Shown here one piece after another: positions 1 through 9,140 of a DNA stretch of 64,000 nt. Under the pieces are notes generated by a model. That model ran no database searches. It was not told the DNA's origin and saw nothing but the letters and a program-made list of their open reading frames with translations. Origin of the DNA: Actinopolyspora lacussalsi subsp. righensis. GTDB lineage: Bacteria; Actinomycetota; Actinomycetes; Mycobacteriales; Pseudonocardiaceae. The DNA is taken from the NCBI RefSeq assembly GCF_900116555.1, contig NZ_FPAT01000006.1, positions 231,106-295,105 of the forward strand, given 5' to 3'. Within the stretch, counting starts at the first letter, position 1. Every line of letters starts with the position of its first letter. The translations under genes and the position numbers were made by a program.

Positions 1-334
1 GATCTGCCTCGCCGCGCTGCGAACCGGGGTCGACGCCGGGGAGTTCAGCAACATCGTCGGTGTGAACGGGCCGGTAGGGCTGGTGGATCTGGACAGCGAC
101 CCGGACGAGCTGGCCGGTCAGGCGCGCGGGATGCGGTTCTTCGCGGGCTACGCTGGCTGGGGCAAGCAGCAGCTGACGGGCGAGATCGACCGGGGTGACT
201 GGCACGTGTTCCCGGCACTGCCGGAGGACGTGATCGCGCCGCCCGACGAGAACCTGTGGGCCAGGGTGCTGCGCAGGCAGGGGCCGCCACTGGCTTTCCT
301 GGCCACCCATCCGGGGGACGTACAGCTCAACTGA
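1..334 (+). CDS. YqgE/AlgH family protein, C-terminal part (5' end outside window)
   Basis: The reading frame is open from base 2 and stops at 334, giving about 110 C-terminal residues. The pattern 'GEFSNIVGVNG' followed by 'GLVDLDSDP' and 'RFFAGYAGWG' is the conserved C-terminal half of the YqgE/AlgH (UPF0301) family, whose full length is about 190 residues, so roughly 80 residues lie upstream of the window. Family members are soluble proteins without an agreed biochemical function; AlgH was linked to alginate regulation in Pseudomonas, which says little here. A GTG at 62 could be mistaken for a start, but the family similarity continues upstream of it, so it is internal. Confidence 0.85.
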   Translation, partial: ICLAALRTGVDAGEFSNIVGVNGPVGLVDLDSDPDELAGQARGMRFFAGYAGWGKQQLTGEIDRGDWHVFPALPEDVIAPPDENLWARVLRRQGPPLAFLATHPGDVQLN

Positions 335-473
335 GCGAGTTGCCCCCGCTCGGGCAGCGGAGAAGTGCCGTGACCCTGTGATCACGCATCGGGGCGCGGC
401 AGTCCCTCCCGATGGACGAGTGCCTCCCGATGGACGAGCCTCTCGGTGGACGCCACCTCGCGGTGCTCCCGGC

Positions 474-1004
474 TCACCGGCCGTCCGGCGCGGCCGTGCC
501 CTCGTTCCCGCTCGCTCCCGGAGCCGTGGCGGCGAAGCATCCGCCCGCCGCCGAGCACAACCCGGCTGCGGCGCAGCCACCACCGCTCGGCTCGGACACG
601 TTCCCCGCGGGGGCCGAGGAGCAGGCGGCACAACCGGAAGCCGCGGGGGCGGTCTCGGGCACCGCCGCTGCCGCTCGCCCACCGAGCACGCCACCGGCCA
701 CGATCAGCACCAGCGCGCCGAGCACGCCGATTCCCGTGATCAGCCATCCCGTGCCGGTGCCGCCCAGCGCGGCCAGGCAGCAGCCCACCACCACGGCGAT
801 CGTGCCGCCGGCGAGGATCGGCGGAGCGGCCACCCGGTTGGCCAGGCGGAACGTCTCGTCGTCACGCAGCGCCGCGGGGGTCCGCACCCCCGCGTAGCGA
901 TTGCGCGGCAGGGTGCCACGCAACCCGCGCCACCCGAGCGCCAGCGCTGCCAGACCGGCGAGGATCACGACGGCACACACGATGATCAGCGATGCGACTG
1001 CCAC
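474..1004 (-). CDS. SdpI-family integral membrane protein with Cys-rich tail
   Basis: This 176-residue protein starts with a hydrophobic helix, then has the SdpI/YhfL hallmark (a Gly-Trp-Arg-Gly segment followed by 'LPRNRYAGVRTPAAL' near residues 27-46), then two more hydrophobic helices (about 62-83 and 86-108). SdpI is the immunity protein against the SDP cannibalism toxin in Bacillus, but most actinobacterial homologues have no known role. After residue about 110 the chain becomes a low-complexity Ala/Gly/Ser tail with six cysteines, including CAAC, which is not part of the SdpI core and could bind metal or be lipid-facing. It starts with GTG. No toxin gene of SdpC type is adjacent; an HTTM (SdpB-like) gene lies 13 kb away. 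Confidence 0.7.
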   Translation of the reverse strand: MAVASLIIVCAVVILAGLAALALGWRGLRGTLPRNRYAGVRTPAALRDDETFRLANRVAAPPILAGGTIAVVVGCCLAALGGTGTGWLITGIGVLGALVLIVAGGVLGGRAAAAVPETAPAASGCAACSSAPAGNVSEPSGGGCAAAGLCSAAGGCFAATAPGASGNEGTAAPDGR

Positions 1005-1095
1005 CCCGCCAGCCTACGACTCCGCCGCGCTCGGGCACGGACAGCTCCCGCATCGGGTGCGCGGGAGCACACCGGCGCTGAAATCGGCCGTTGAC

Positions 1096-3153
1096 TCAGT
1101 CCGAACCGTCACTGGTCGAGAACATGCCGTTACCCAGCATCGAGCCCAACGACTCGCGAAGTTCCGCCGTGGCACGAACGACGTTATCGTGCGCCGCGAT
1201 TTTGTCGTCCAGCGTCCCGAACACTCTTCCGATCTCGCGTTGGACCCACAACGGCGGTAGGCGAACGGGCAGTGCTCGCAGCGCACGCGCGTTCAGGCTC
1301 GGAATCGTACCGCTGCTGGAGTTACGCGAGATCCACTCCCTTGCCTGGGGAGTACCCAACCAGTAGGTCAGGAACTGGCCGGTGACGAGGGATGTATCCG
1401 GTCGTAACCGGATACACGCCGTGCCGAACAGTGCTCCACCGTGTGAGGGATCCACGAGGGCGGGGCGTCCGGGAGAGCCGGTACGTACGCATAGCACGTC
1501 TCCGTCCGCCAGTCGGTACCGCTCCAGCTTCCCCGTGATTTGTTCCGGAGCGATGTGGTTCATGCCTTCGTCGATGATCCGGTTGTTGTGGATGTTCTTC
1601 GGCGCGACGAGAGCGACCCCCTCGGAGTGGTACTCAAGCTTGCGCAGTTGGCCACTGGGGCCTGCCAGCGCTTCGCACACCTCGCCAAGCGTGATTTCCC
1701 CCCATCCGGATTCGATCGGGAGGTTCTCCGAACGCAGGCCGCTGTCCGAACGCAGGCCGCTGTCCGACAGTGCGTACTCGACCACGCTGTCCTCGTGCCG
1801 TGCGTGCTCGTCGACTTCGAGCATGCGGGCGTCGCTTTGTCGGACTTCGCGGACGATCGTGACCGGGTCGGTCTCCTCGGATGCTCCGGTGAGATAACCG
1901 CGGGGGGTCAGCAGGTGGTCGCGTTCCTGAATCTCTTCGAGCGGGACCGCGCGCAGGAACCCCTCCTCCGCAGTGTTCTTCCCCGTTCGGAAATCCCGAT
2001 AAGCATTCGCGATCCGCTCGATCTCCTCGTGACTCAGTTCGCGTCGATTGCGTTCGACGAGCCGTCCCATCTCTGATGCGTCGATTAGTAGTACCTCGTC
2101 GCGTGTCGATTCCCCAGCGGTTCGTTTCCGCAGTATCCAGACACTGACACTGATACCGGTGGCGTGGAACAGGCCGCGCGGTAGCGTGATCACCGCTTCG
2201 ACAACACCGTCATTCAACATCGCGGCGCGGATGCGGCCATTGGCTCCGCCGCTGAAGCCTGCTTGTTCCCCCATCAGCACGGCGGCCCGACCTCCGGGCA
2301 CGAGCTTGTCCACAGCGTGTTGCAGCCACGCGAAGCTTGGGTCACCACCCATGGGGGTTCCGTAGCGCCAGCGCGTGTCGTTCTTGTGGCTCGTGTCGAA
2401 CTGGATGTTCTTGCCGAAGGGTGGATTGCTCAGGATCACGTCGAACGATTCGAAAGCGCGCGAGTCCCGTAGCAGGACGTTCTCGGGTTCCGCTCCGATC
2501 TCCACTGCCGCGCCTTCGAACTCCGCACGCATGCTGGCGACGATCAGGGATTCCTCGGTCAGCGCGCGAGCGGACAATTGGGGAGCGGGGACGGAGCAGT
2601 CGCGCTCGCGGTGGAACCGCGACGTCTCGATGAGCAGGTTTCCCACTCCGCAGCACGGATCGTGCACTTTTTCCGCGCTGCTCGGCCGGATGATTCTGAT
2701 CATGGTGCGTGCCACGGACCACGGCGTGTAGTACTCCACACCGTCGTGGTTGTACGCGAAGAGTGTTTCCACCAGGTAATCGAACAACTCACTCAACGCG
2801 GGTACGTTCGCGGCGGAACGATCGACGGGAAACTCCTGGTCGAGCTCGCGCGCGAACTCGACCAACGCTTCCAGCGTCTCCGAACCGGGTATCCCGTAGT
2901 GATTCGGCAGCCAGTGGAGAGTCGTATTGACCCGCTGCAAGGCGGCGGTTATCCCGTCCCGATCGTGTTGCCCCGCCGAGCTCCGTAGTTCTTTCCACTT
3001 CTCGGGGGCGTTGCTTCGCAGATAGACCAGCGCGAGGAGCGGCACCCGGTAGTGCCGTGGCTCGATGAGACCGCGAAGCGCCCGCAGCAGATCGTGCGCC
3101 AGTTCGGATACTTGCGCACGTCCGACGGGTGAAGATACCGATTTCGGCTCCAT
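1096..3153 (-). CDS. N6-adenine DNA methyltransferase fused to a type I-like specificity domain
   Basis: I chose ATG 3153 because GGGGAGGA lies seven bases upstream; a TTG 60 bases further upstream is also in frame. The 685-residue product has an HsdM-like N-terminal helical region, the SAM-binding motif DPCCGVGN (165-172) and the catalytic NPPF (243-246) of gamma-class N6-adenine methyltransferases. From about residue 483 to the end it carries one target-recognition domain like half of an HsdS subunit. So modification and specificity are in one chain, and no HsdR or other nuclease gene is next to it. A tandem 18-bp duplication gives a doubled SDSGLR in the linker (about 463-475). It is probably either an orphan methyltransferase or the modification half of a system with the HEPN protein at 3395. 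Confidence 0.85.
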   Translation of the reverse strand: MEPKSVSSPVGRAQVSELAHDLLRALRGLIEPRHYRVPLLALVYLRSNAPEKWKELRSSAGQHDRDGITAALQRVNTTLHWLPNHYGIPGSETLEALVEFARELDQEFPVDRSAANVPALSELFDYLVETLFAYNHDGVEYYTPWSVARTMIRIIRPSSAEKVHDPCCGVGNLLIETSRFHRERDCSVPAPQLSARALTEESLIVASMRAEFEGAAVEIGAEPENVLLRDSRAFESFDVILSNPPFGKNIQFDTSHKNDTRWRYGTPMGGDPSFAWLQHAVDKLVPGGRAAVLMGEQAGFSGGANGRIRAAMLNDGVVEAVITLPRGLFHATGISVSVWILRKRTAGESTRDEVLLIDASEMGRLVERNRRELSHEEIERIANAYRDFRTGKNTAEEGFLRAVPLEEIQERDHLLTPRGYLTGASEETDPVTIVREVRQSDARMLEVDEHARHEDSVVEYALSDSGLRSDSGLRSENLPIESGWGEITLGEVCEALAGPSGQLRKLEYHSEGVALVAPKNIHNNRIIDEGMNHIAPEQITGKLERYRLADGDVLCVRTGSPGRPALVDPSHGGALFGTACIRLRPDTSLVTGQFLTYWLGTPQAREWISRNSSSGTIPSLNARALRALPVRLPPLWVQREIGRVFGTLDDKIAAHDNVVRATAELRESLGSMLGNGMFSTSDGSD

Positions 3154-3394
3154 CTGCTTGTCCTCCCCGAAACACCTGTCGTAGCTGGGATCGATCGGCT
3201 CTTCATCGCGCAAGGATCACGGCGGAATCCGTGGAGTGTTCGACCAACCGGTGATCTGTCGCTCGTCGAACGGGTGCGCACCGGAGTGGTTGGCGATCAT
3301 GACCGGAAAGCCAGTGTGCAGCTGCCACCAGTGACCCGGTCCATATCGATACGCCGAGTGACGTCGGCCGAATAGATGCGTCGGGCGCGACCGG

Positions 3395-4093
3395 TCATAC
3401 TGGTTCCCCGTCGTTCGCGGGCTCGTAATTCTCACCCTGCGGCCCAGGCCGCTCGGAAAGGATGCGGGGCAGGCTGTCCGTGGCGCGTAGATATTCGGCC
3501 GTTTCCCGTGAAAAATAACCGACCAAGCGGTGTAGATCCTCCCGTTTGCGCCACAGGTTCTGATTAGTGATCGGTTCGTAATGCATCACCCGGTTGCGGA
3601 ATACGCGCATGGGGTCCAGCTCGTCGTGCAGCTCCCGCCGTAGCCCTCGGTGATTGGCGAAGGCCGCGTGGAGGAAAGGGTGCCAGAACCCACGATCGTA
3701 GTTCTTGCCCTTACTGAGCAGCGCAACCCAGAATCCGAAGTTCAGCTCAGCCACGATGTCGTCGGCGCACGTCTGTGGTGTATCCCCACGGCGATGTGCT
3801 TGCTCGCGGAGTCTCGCACGGGCCTGGCGGATGGTTGCCAGTTCCTTGTCAGCCAAGGGAGCTACCGACCACCAGTCTTCCAGACCGTAGTAGTTGCGGA
3901 AGGCTTCGTTAAGGGTGTTGCGCAGCCCCACCTCCAGCCAGTGCAGTGGCGTGTAGAAGGCAGCGCTCACCCTGAGGTTCCACTGGTACAGCTCGAATGC
4001 GTGGTGCGTATCGCCGTCGGCCGCTTTCAGGTACGGGCCGAGGCGGGCCGGGGAGAGCATGTGGGTGATCCACTCTGGCAACTTGTCGGTCAT
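3395..4093 (-). CDS. Abi-like protein with HEPN ribonuclease motif
   Basis: The 232-residue protein looks like the Abi_2/AbiD-AbiF abortive infection family: an N-terminal segment with 'HWLEVGLRNTLNEAF' and a C-terminal RNxxxH (R166, N167, H171) followed by YEPI. That is the catalytic Rx4-6H motif of HEPN ribonucleases with the usual polar residue after Arg. Such proteins are thought to cleave RNA on phage infection and shut the cell down. It is transcribed in the same direction as the methyltransferase gene and lies 242 bases upstream of it. The pairing resembles PrrC, a HEPN anticodon nuclease kept silent by a type I modification complex, but that functional link is inference. No HTH or membrane helix was seen. 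Confidence 0.75.
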   Translation of the reverse strand: MTDKLPEWITHMLSPARLGPYLKAADGDTHHAFELYQWNLRVSAAFYTPLHWLEVGLRNTLNEAFRNYYGLEDWWSVAPLADKELATIRQARARLREQAHRRGDTPQTCADDIVAELNFGFWVALLSKGKNYDRGFWHPFLHAAFANHRGLRRELHDELDPMRVFRNRVMHYEPITNQNLWRKREDLHRLVGYFSRETAEYLRATDSLPRILSERPGPQGENYEPANDGEPV

Positions 4094-4701
4094 GCTCTCC
4101 CTCCAGAACTGGCGCCGAGTCCGCGCCGATGCTATTGTTGTTTACGTAAGCCCCGGGTCCGCCTCTACGGTCGATTTTTCCGCCGTTATGCCGCCCGGGG
4201 CATCTTTGTCTGCGACGCGTCATGGGCCCCACGACGCGATCGGTTCTTGTGTCCTCTCTTGCTGGTGATCAAGAGTAGAGCGTGCCCCCTGCAGTGTCAA
4301 GCGCATTGCAATGCGCGATTGGTTCGTGGCGTTGGACGGAGGATCGCCTCGGCAACCCTTCCGGCGCGCGGAAGCGCTTTAAGCTCCGGTTACGCTGTCC
4401 GGCGCGGTCATCACCCGACTGTTTGCGAAACCGTGCTGAGACGATCATCGTGCAGCAGCGGAGTGAGGAACAGGTCGGCGAGGGCGGCGGTATTTCCGAA
4501 GGTGCGCAGTTCGCCGAATCCGCCCAGTCGCACTGGCTTGTTTCGCATGACTCCGGTCCAGCTGCGGTGCTCGGGCACGAAGTACGGGCTCGGCAACCCT
4601 GTCTCGCTGTGTTGTGCGGAACGAGTCGTTGCGGTCAACCGGCAGAATCCGTGGAGGCCGCGAGATCGCCCCGTCGGTACCGACGACGCCGCGAATGCTC
4701 G
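4094..4701. other. About 600 bases without a convincing gene
   Basis: This stretch separates the Abi gene from abiEi. It should contain the Abi promoter (on the minus strand near 4100-4180). It also contains the first copy of a 76-bp imperfect repeat at 4374-4449. The place downstream of abiEi is where the AbiEii nucleotidyltransferase toxin gene normally lies, but I found no reading frame with the nucleotidyltransferase GS...D motif. The open frames here look like random high-GC frames. Confidence 0.55.
4374..4449 (+). repeat. Imperfect direct repeat, copy 1
   Basis: Seventy-six bases that match 5831-5906 in the same orientation at about 80% identity by eye with no gaps. Both begin GCGCTTTA, share CTCCGGTTA and CCCGACTG, and end near GCTGAG-CGATC. 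The pair brackets the abiEi gene. Confidence 0.75.
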
Positions 4702-5607
4702 TCAGCGCCGCTCGGTGATGGTTTCCGGTGCTGTGTCGAAACTTGGTGAACACGTGTTGTATCGGCGATGGCGGGAGCGTGTGGCCGCGTTCAGGGTTCG
4801 GCGGACCGGAGCCATGCGCGCCTCGGTGAGGTCGGGAAGCCGTGATTCCGCATCGGAACCCGATTCGGGTGCTGAGCCGCGTCGCGTGTTCCGGCTGACT
4901 TCCTCATAGACCTCGGGGTAGGAACGCAGGATCTCGGCCAGAACGCGTTCACTCGGCGATTCGTCACCGACTTGGTCGAGTAGATGATCCAGCAGGGCCT
5001 GTCCGTCTCCGCTCGCGAGCCCATATCGGCGGCTGTAGACGTCGATACGCGGGGCAAGACGGTTAAGATCCAGTCTGCCGTCGCGGGCGGCGTAGTGGAT
5101 GATCGGTGCCACGTGACTGGCATCTACATGGTCCTCGAGCAGATCGACAATGGTTCGTTCGATCGTCGTTACCGGAAGTCCGGCGATCAGCGTCACGTCG
5201 GATTCCTCGAGGCCCCTCGGCCGTAACCGCAAGGAAGGATCCCGAAGATTTCGCCGACGGGGCACGAGCATCTCCGTGCTGTCGGCCACGAGATCGCCGA
5301 GCTCGTGCAGCAAAGCGGCGCTGCGGTGCGAGATCACTCCGCCCTGGTCATCGAGGACCGGTCTTTCCCAGGCAGGAACCCCGGGGTTCAGTGCGAGCCA
5401 GGCGGCCTTGATGTCGGCGTGTTCGGTCTCCTCGGCCGCCGCCACGGCATACACCCCGTGACGTAGGCGCACCAGTACTCCCCGATCGACCAGCCGAGTC
5501 AGCGTGACCTTGCCGACACCCACCTGGCGGGCCTGCGCCGTGGTCACCATCCCCCACTGGGCCGACGAGTAGTCGCCGAGCTTCGCGAGTGCTTGCGTTG
5601 TCTTCAT
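4702..5607 (-). CDS. AbiEi-type antitoxin (type IV toxin-antitoxin), toxin partner missing
   Basis: Starting at ATG 5607 the product is 301 residues. The N-terminus is a winged helix-turn-helix (about residues 15-60, 'GMVTTAQARQVGV', then 'LVDRGVLVRLRHGVYAV'), followed by the AbiEi_4 domain with 'ISHRSAALLHELGDL' and 'LPVTTIERTIVDLL'. In the AbiE family this protein represses its own operon and neutralises AbiEii, a GTP-preferring nucleotidyltransferase toxin that is normally encoded just downstream. No such gene follows here, so this is an orphan antitoxin or transcription factor. A TTG 15 bases upstream could extend it. The C-terminal 60 residues are Arg/Ser-rich and look less conserved. 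Confidence 0.75.
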   Translation of the reverse strand: MKTTQALAKLGDYSSAQWGMVTTAQARQVGVGKVTLTRLVDRGVLVRLRHGVYAVAAAEETEHADIKAAWLALNPGVPAWERPVLDDQGGVISHRSAALLHELGDLVADSTEMLVPRRRNLRDPSLRLRPRGLEESDVTLIAGLPVTTIERTIVDLLEDHVDASHVAPIIHYAARDGRLDLNRLAPRIDVYSRRYGLASGDGQALLDHLLDQVGDESPSERVLAEILRSYPEVYEEVSRNTRRGSAPESGSDAESRLPDLTEARMAPVRRTLNAATRSRHRRYNTCSPSFDTAPETITERR

Positions 5608-5625
5608 ACCGCCACGATACAAGCT

Positions 5626-5656
5626 GGTTACAGCATTAGTTACATTTAAAGGTTAC
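5626..5656 (-). promoter_or_regulatory. Triple GTTAC repeats upstream of abiEi
   Basis: Three GTTAC units (5627-5631, 5639-5643, 5652-5656, read on the plus strand) are spaced 12 and 13 bases apart, about one helical turn, in an A/T-rich patch just upstream of the abiEi start. AbiEi proteins autoregulate, so this is a plausible operator; the assignment is inference from position and spacing. Confidence 0.4.
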
Positions 5657-5830
5657 TTTTGCGGCTTTCGTGTGCGAGATCGAGATTCCGAGTCAGTGCT
5701 TGTGTCAGTGACTGCGATGGGGAGGAGCCCCGGCTCCACCTCTCCGGTCTCGAAGGCGGACCGTAACGCCGTCCGGGGTATCCGCCTCGTTCGCAGCTGT
5801 CCCTCTGTCGGGGGTTCCCACCCGGTTATC

Positions 5831-5906
5831 GCGCTTTACGCTCCGGTTATGCTGTCCGTCGTGGCCACCGCCCGACTGCTTACGAAGCCGCGCTGAGGCG
5901 ATCGAC
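5831..5906 (+). repeat. Imperfect direct repeat, copy 2
   Basis: Second copy of the 76-bp repeat found at 4374-4449. It lies in the leuS upstream region and ends 13 bases before the hairpin at 5919. Copy 1 is not followed by such a hairpin. Confidence 0.75.
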
Positions 5907-5918
5907 CCTCGGCGCGGC

Positions 5919-5953
5919 AACCCCTCATGCCCTCAAGGGCTGAGGGGTTTTTA
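5919..5953 (+). terminator. Strong Rho-independent terminator or attenuator upstream of leuS
   Basis: The left arm AACCCCTCA (5919-5927) pairs with TGAGGGGTT (5941-5949). An inner GCCC/GGGC stem closes a TCAA loop, one T is bulged, and a run of five T follows. It acts on plus-strand transcripts. The gene on its upstream side, abiEi, is transcribed away from it, so the hairpin does not end a visible gene. It would end either a leader RNA of leuS or an unrecognised small RNA. Confidence 0.7.
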
Positions 5954-6039
5954 ACTTTTCAGTGGCGGCACACCGATGAGTCGCTCGGAGCGTTACCCGG
6001 CGAGTCGGAGCGACGGACTAGGGGAAGGAAACGCACACG

Positions 6040-8952
6040 ATGAGTGGCGCGGAACGGAACTCACAGGGCACGGATGGTGCGGGCGACGACACGCCCCCCT
6101 TCCGGTACACCGCGGGCATCGCGGGCGACATCGAGCGGGACTGGCAGCGGCGCTGGGAGGAGCTCGGCAGCTACCACGCCGCGAACCCGGTGGGACCGTT
6201 GCGTGGGCAGGACGCCGCATCCGAGAAGCTGTTCGTGCAGGACATGTTCCCCTACCCCTCGGGTTCCGGCCTGCACGTGGGGCACCCGCTCGGATTCATC
6301 GGCAGTGACGTCTACGCGCGCTACCACCGGATGCTGGGGCGCAACGTGCTGCACACGATGGGATTCGACGCCTTCGGGCTGCCCGCCGAGCAGTACGCGG
6401 TACAGACCGGCACCCACCCGCGGACCACGACCGAGAACAACATCGAGCGCTACCTCACGCAGATCCGCAGGCTCGGGCTCGGTCACGACGAGCGGCGCCG
6501 GGTAGCCACCACCGACATCGAGTTCTACAAGTGGACGCAGTGGATCTTCCTGCAGATCTTCCACGCCTGGTACGACACCGAGGCCGACCAGGGCAGGGGG
6601 CGTGCCCGCCCGATCAGCGAGCTAGAAGCGGAGTTCGCCTCCGGTGAGCGGACCACGCCGGACGGCACCCCGTGGGACGAACTGGGGAGCGACCGGCAGC
6701 GCGAGATCATCGACTCCTACCGGCTGGCCTACCTCTCCGAGGCCCCGGTGAACTGGTGCCCCGGCCTGGGGACCGTGGTCGCCAACGAGGAGGTCACCGC
6801 GGACGGACTCAGCGAACGCGGTAACTTCCCGGTGTTCCGGCGCAACCTCAAGCAGTGGATGATGCGGATCACCGCCTACGCCGACCGGCTCGTCGACGAC
6901 CTGGACCGGTTGGAGTGGCCGGACAAGGTCAAGACCATGCAGCGCAACTGGATCGGCCGTTCCCAGGGCGCGGAGGTGCACTTCGCGCTGGAGGGTCGTG
7001 ACGAGACGATCGAGGTGTTCACCACCAGGCCGGACACCCTGTTCGGCGCCACCTACATGGTGCTCGCCCCGGAGCACCCGCTGGTCGACGAGATCCTCGC
7101 TGCCCCCGACAAGTTCGGCGAGTGGCCCGCGGACACCGATCAACGCTGGACCGGCGGCTACTCGGGCCCGGCCGAGGCGGTGGCGGAGTACCGCCGGTTC
7201 GCCGCGACGAAGTCCGAGCTGGACCGGCAGGAGAACAAGGACAAGACCGGGGTCTTCACCGGGCTGCGCGCGGTCAACCCGGTCAACGGCGAGCTCGTTC
7301 CGGTGTTCGCCGCCGACTACGTGCTGCTGGCCTACGGAACCGGCGCGATCATGGCGGTCCCCGCGCAGGACCAGCGGGACTGGGAGTTCGCCTCCGAGTT
7401 CGGACTGCCCATCGTGCGCACCGTCGAACCCCCGGCCGACTTCGAGGGCGAGGCCTACACCGGTGACGGACCCGCGATCAACTCCGCCTCGGAGGCCACA
7501 GGGCTGAGCCTGAACGGCCTCTCGGTCGAGGACGCCAAGACCAAGGTCGTCTCCTGGATGGAGCAGCACGGTCACGGCAGCGGCAGCGTGCAGTACAAGC
7601 TGCGCGACTGGCTGTTCGCGCGGCAGCGCTACTGGGGCGAGCCGTTCCCGATCGTCTACGACGAGGACGGCAACCCGAGGGGCCTGCCGGAGGACCAGCT
7701 GCCGGTGGAGCTGCCCGAGGTGGCCGAGTACTCCCCGCGCACCTACGACTCCGAGGACGCGGACAGCCAACCCGAACCGCCGCTGTCCAAGGCGTCCGAC
7801 TGGGCCGAGGTGGAACTGGACCTCGGCGACGGGCTCAAGCACTACCACCGCGACACCAACGTGATGCCGCAGTGGGCGGGGTCCTGCTGGTACCAGCTGC
7901 GCTACATCGATCCCGACAACGACGAGCGGTTCGTCGATCCGGAGAACGAGCGGTACTGGATGGGGCCGCGCCCCGACCGGCACGGCGCGAACGATCCGGG
8001 TGGACTGGATCTCTACGTCGGCGGTGTGGAGCACGCGGTGCTGCACCTGCTGTACGCGCGGTTCTGGCAGAAGGTGCTCTACGACCTGGGGCACGTCTCG
8101 GCCGAGGAGCCGTACCGCAGGCTGTACAACCAGGGCTACATCCAGGCCTACGCGTTCACCGACTCGCGCGGTGTCTACGTGCCCGCCGAGGAGGTCGTCG
8201 AACAGGACGGCAAGTACTTCTACAACGGCGAGGAGGTCAACCGCGAGTACGGCAAGATGGGCAAGAGCCTCAAGAACTCGGTCTCGCCCGAGGAGATGGC
8301 CGACGCCTACGGCGTGGACACGTTGCGGCTCTACGAGATGTCCATGGGGCCGTTGGACGCCTCGCGGCCGTGGGCGACCAAGGACGTGGTCGGTTCGCAC
8401 CGCTTCCTGCAGCGGTTGTGGCGCAACGTCGTCGACGAGCGGACCGGCGGGGTGCGGGTCACCGACGAGGAACCCGACGTCGAGCTGCTGCGTGCGCTGC
8501 ACAAGACCATCGCCGGGGTGCGCGAGGACTACGACGCGCTGCAGTTCAACACCGCGGTGGCCAAGCTGATCGAGCTGAACAACCGGGTGACCAAGGCGTA
8601 CTCGGGTGCCGCCGGTCCGCCGCGCGCGGTGATGGAGCCGATGGTGCTGCTGGTGGCTCCGTTGACGCCGCATCTGGCGGAGGAGTTGTGGTCGCGGTTG
8701 GGGAACGAGCGGAGCCTGGTGCACGGGCCGTTCCCGGTGGCCGACGAGGAGTACCTGGTCGACGACACGGTCGAGTACCCGATTCAGTTCAACGGCAAGG
8801 TTCGTTCCCGGATCACCGTGTCGGCCTCGGCCGAGCAGGAGGAGATCCGGGCCGCGGCGTTGGCCGACAGCAGGGTCGTGGAGCTGTTGGGCGGCGGTGA
8901 GCCGCGCAAGGTGATCGTGGTGCCGGGTCGGTTGGTGAACGTGGTCGGCTGA
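6040..8952 (+). CDS. leuS: Leucyl-tRNA synthetase
   Basis: A class I aminoacyl-tRNA synthetase of 970 residues that charges tRNA-Leu in the cytoplasm. The HIGH-type signature is seen as HVGH within '[16 protein letters not shown]' (about residues 70-85), and the KMSKS loop as [10 protein letters not shown] (about 740). The region between them contains the CP1 editing domain ('[20 protein letters not shown]'). Length is usual for actinobacterial LeuRS. The ATG at 6040 follows a purine-rich GGGGAAGGAAA stretch. The gene is monocistronic. The last 34 bases, including the stop codon, recur at 18116-18149. Confidence 0.98.
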   Translation: MSGAERNSQGTDGAGDDTPPFRYTAGIAGDIERDWQRRWEELGSYHAANPVGPLRGQDAASEKLFVQDMFPYPSGSGLHVGHPLGFIGSDVYARYHRMLGRNVLHTMGFDAFGLPAEQYAVQTGTHPRTTTENNIERYLTQIRRLGLGHDERRRVATTDIEFYKWTQWIFLQIFHAWYDTEADQGRGRARPISELEAEFASGERTTPDGTPWDELGSDRQREIIDSYRLAYLSEAPVNWCPGLGTVVANEEVTADGLSERGNFPVFRRNLKQWMMRITAYADRLVDDLDRLEWPDKVKTMQRNWIGRSQGAEVHFALEGRDETIEVFTTRPDTLFGATYMVLAPEHPLVDEILAAPDKFGEWPADTDQRWTGGYSGPAEAVAEYRRFAATKSELDRQENKDKTGVFTGLRAVNPVNGELVPVFAADYVLLAYGTGAIMAVPAQDQRDWEFASEFGLPIVRTVEPPADFEGEAYTGDGPAINSASEATGLSLNGLSVEDAKTKVVSWMEQHGHGSGSVQYKLRDWLFARQRYWGEPFPIVYDEDGNPRGLPEDQLPVELPEVAEYSPRTYDSEDADSQPEPPLSKASDWAEVELDLGDGLKHYHRDTNVMPQWAGSCWYQLRYIDPDNDERFVDPENERYWMGPRPDRHGANDPGGLDLYVGGVEHAVLHLLYARFWQKVLYDLGHVSAEEPYRRLYNQGYIQAYAFTDSRGVYVPAEEVVEQDGKYFYNGEEVNREYGKMGKSLKNSVSPEEMADAYGVDTLRLYEMSMGPLDASRPWATKDVVGSHRFLQRLWRNVVDERTGGVRVTDEEPDVELLRALHKTIAGVREDYDALQFNTAVAKLIELNNRVTKAYSGAAGPPRAVMEPMVLLVAPLTPHLAEELWSRLGNERSLVHGPFPVADEEYLVDDTVEYPIQFNGKVRSRITVSASAEQEEIRAAALADSRVVELLGGGEPRKVIVVPGRLVNVVG

Positions 8953-9140
8953 GCGGGTTTCCCGTCGTGGCGGGTTCGCCCGTCACAGCGTCCTCGCCGG
9001 GGCTTCGGTTCCTCGTATCGGAACCGGAGTCCCGGGAACTCACCGGGAATGTTCGGGGACGGTTGCGACCGTGCCGTGAGACGACGCCGTGACAGACCCC
9101 GATGTCGGCCGCGGCCGCGTAACCAGCGCATGATCGAAAC

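Noticed and set aside
4282..4749. Possible AbiEii toxin or other gene downstream of abiEi
   Set aside because: No nucleotidyltransferase motif on either strand and no start with ribosome site; the frames look random.
5640..6040. T-box or tRNA gene upstream of leuS
   Set aside because: No T-box TGGNACCGCG sequence and no tRNA T-loop pattern was found; only the hairpin is solid.
6622..8724. Minus-strand open frame of 700 codons opposite leuS
   Set aside because: Antisense shadow of a certain gene, His/Val/Leu-rich, no recognisable pattern.
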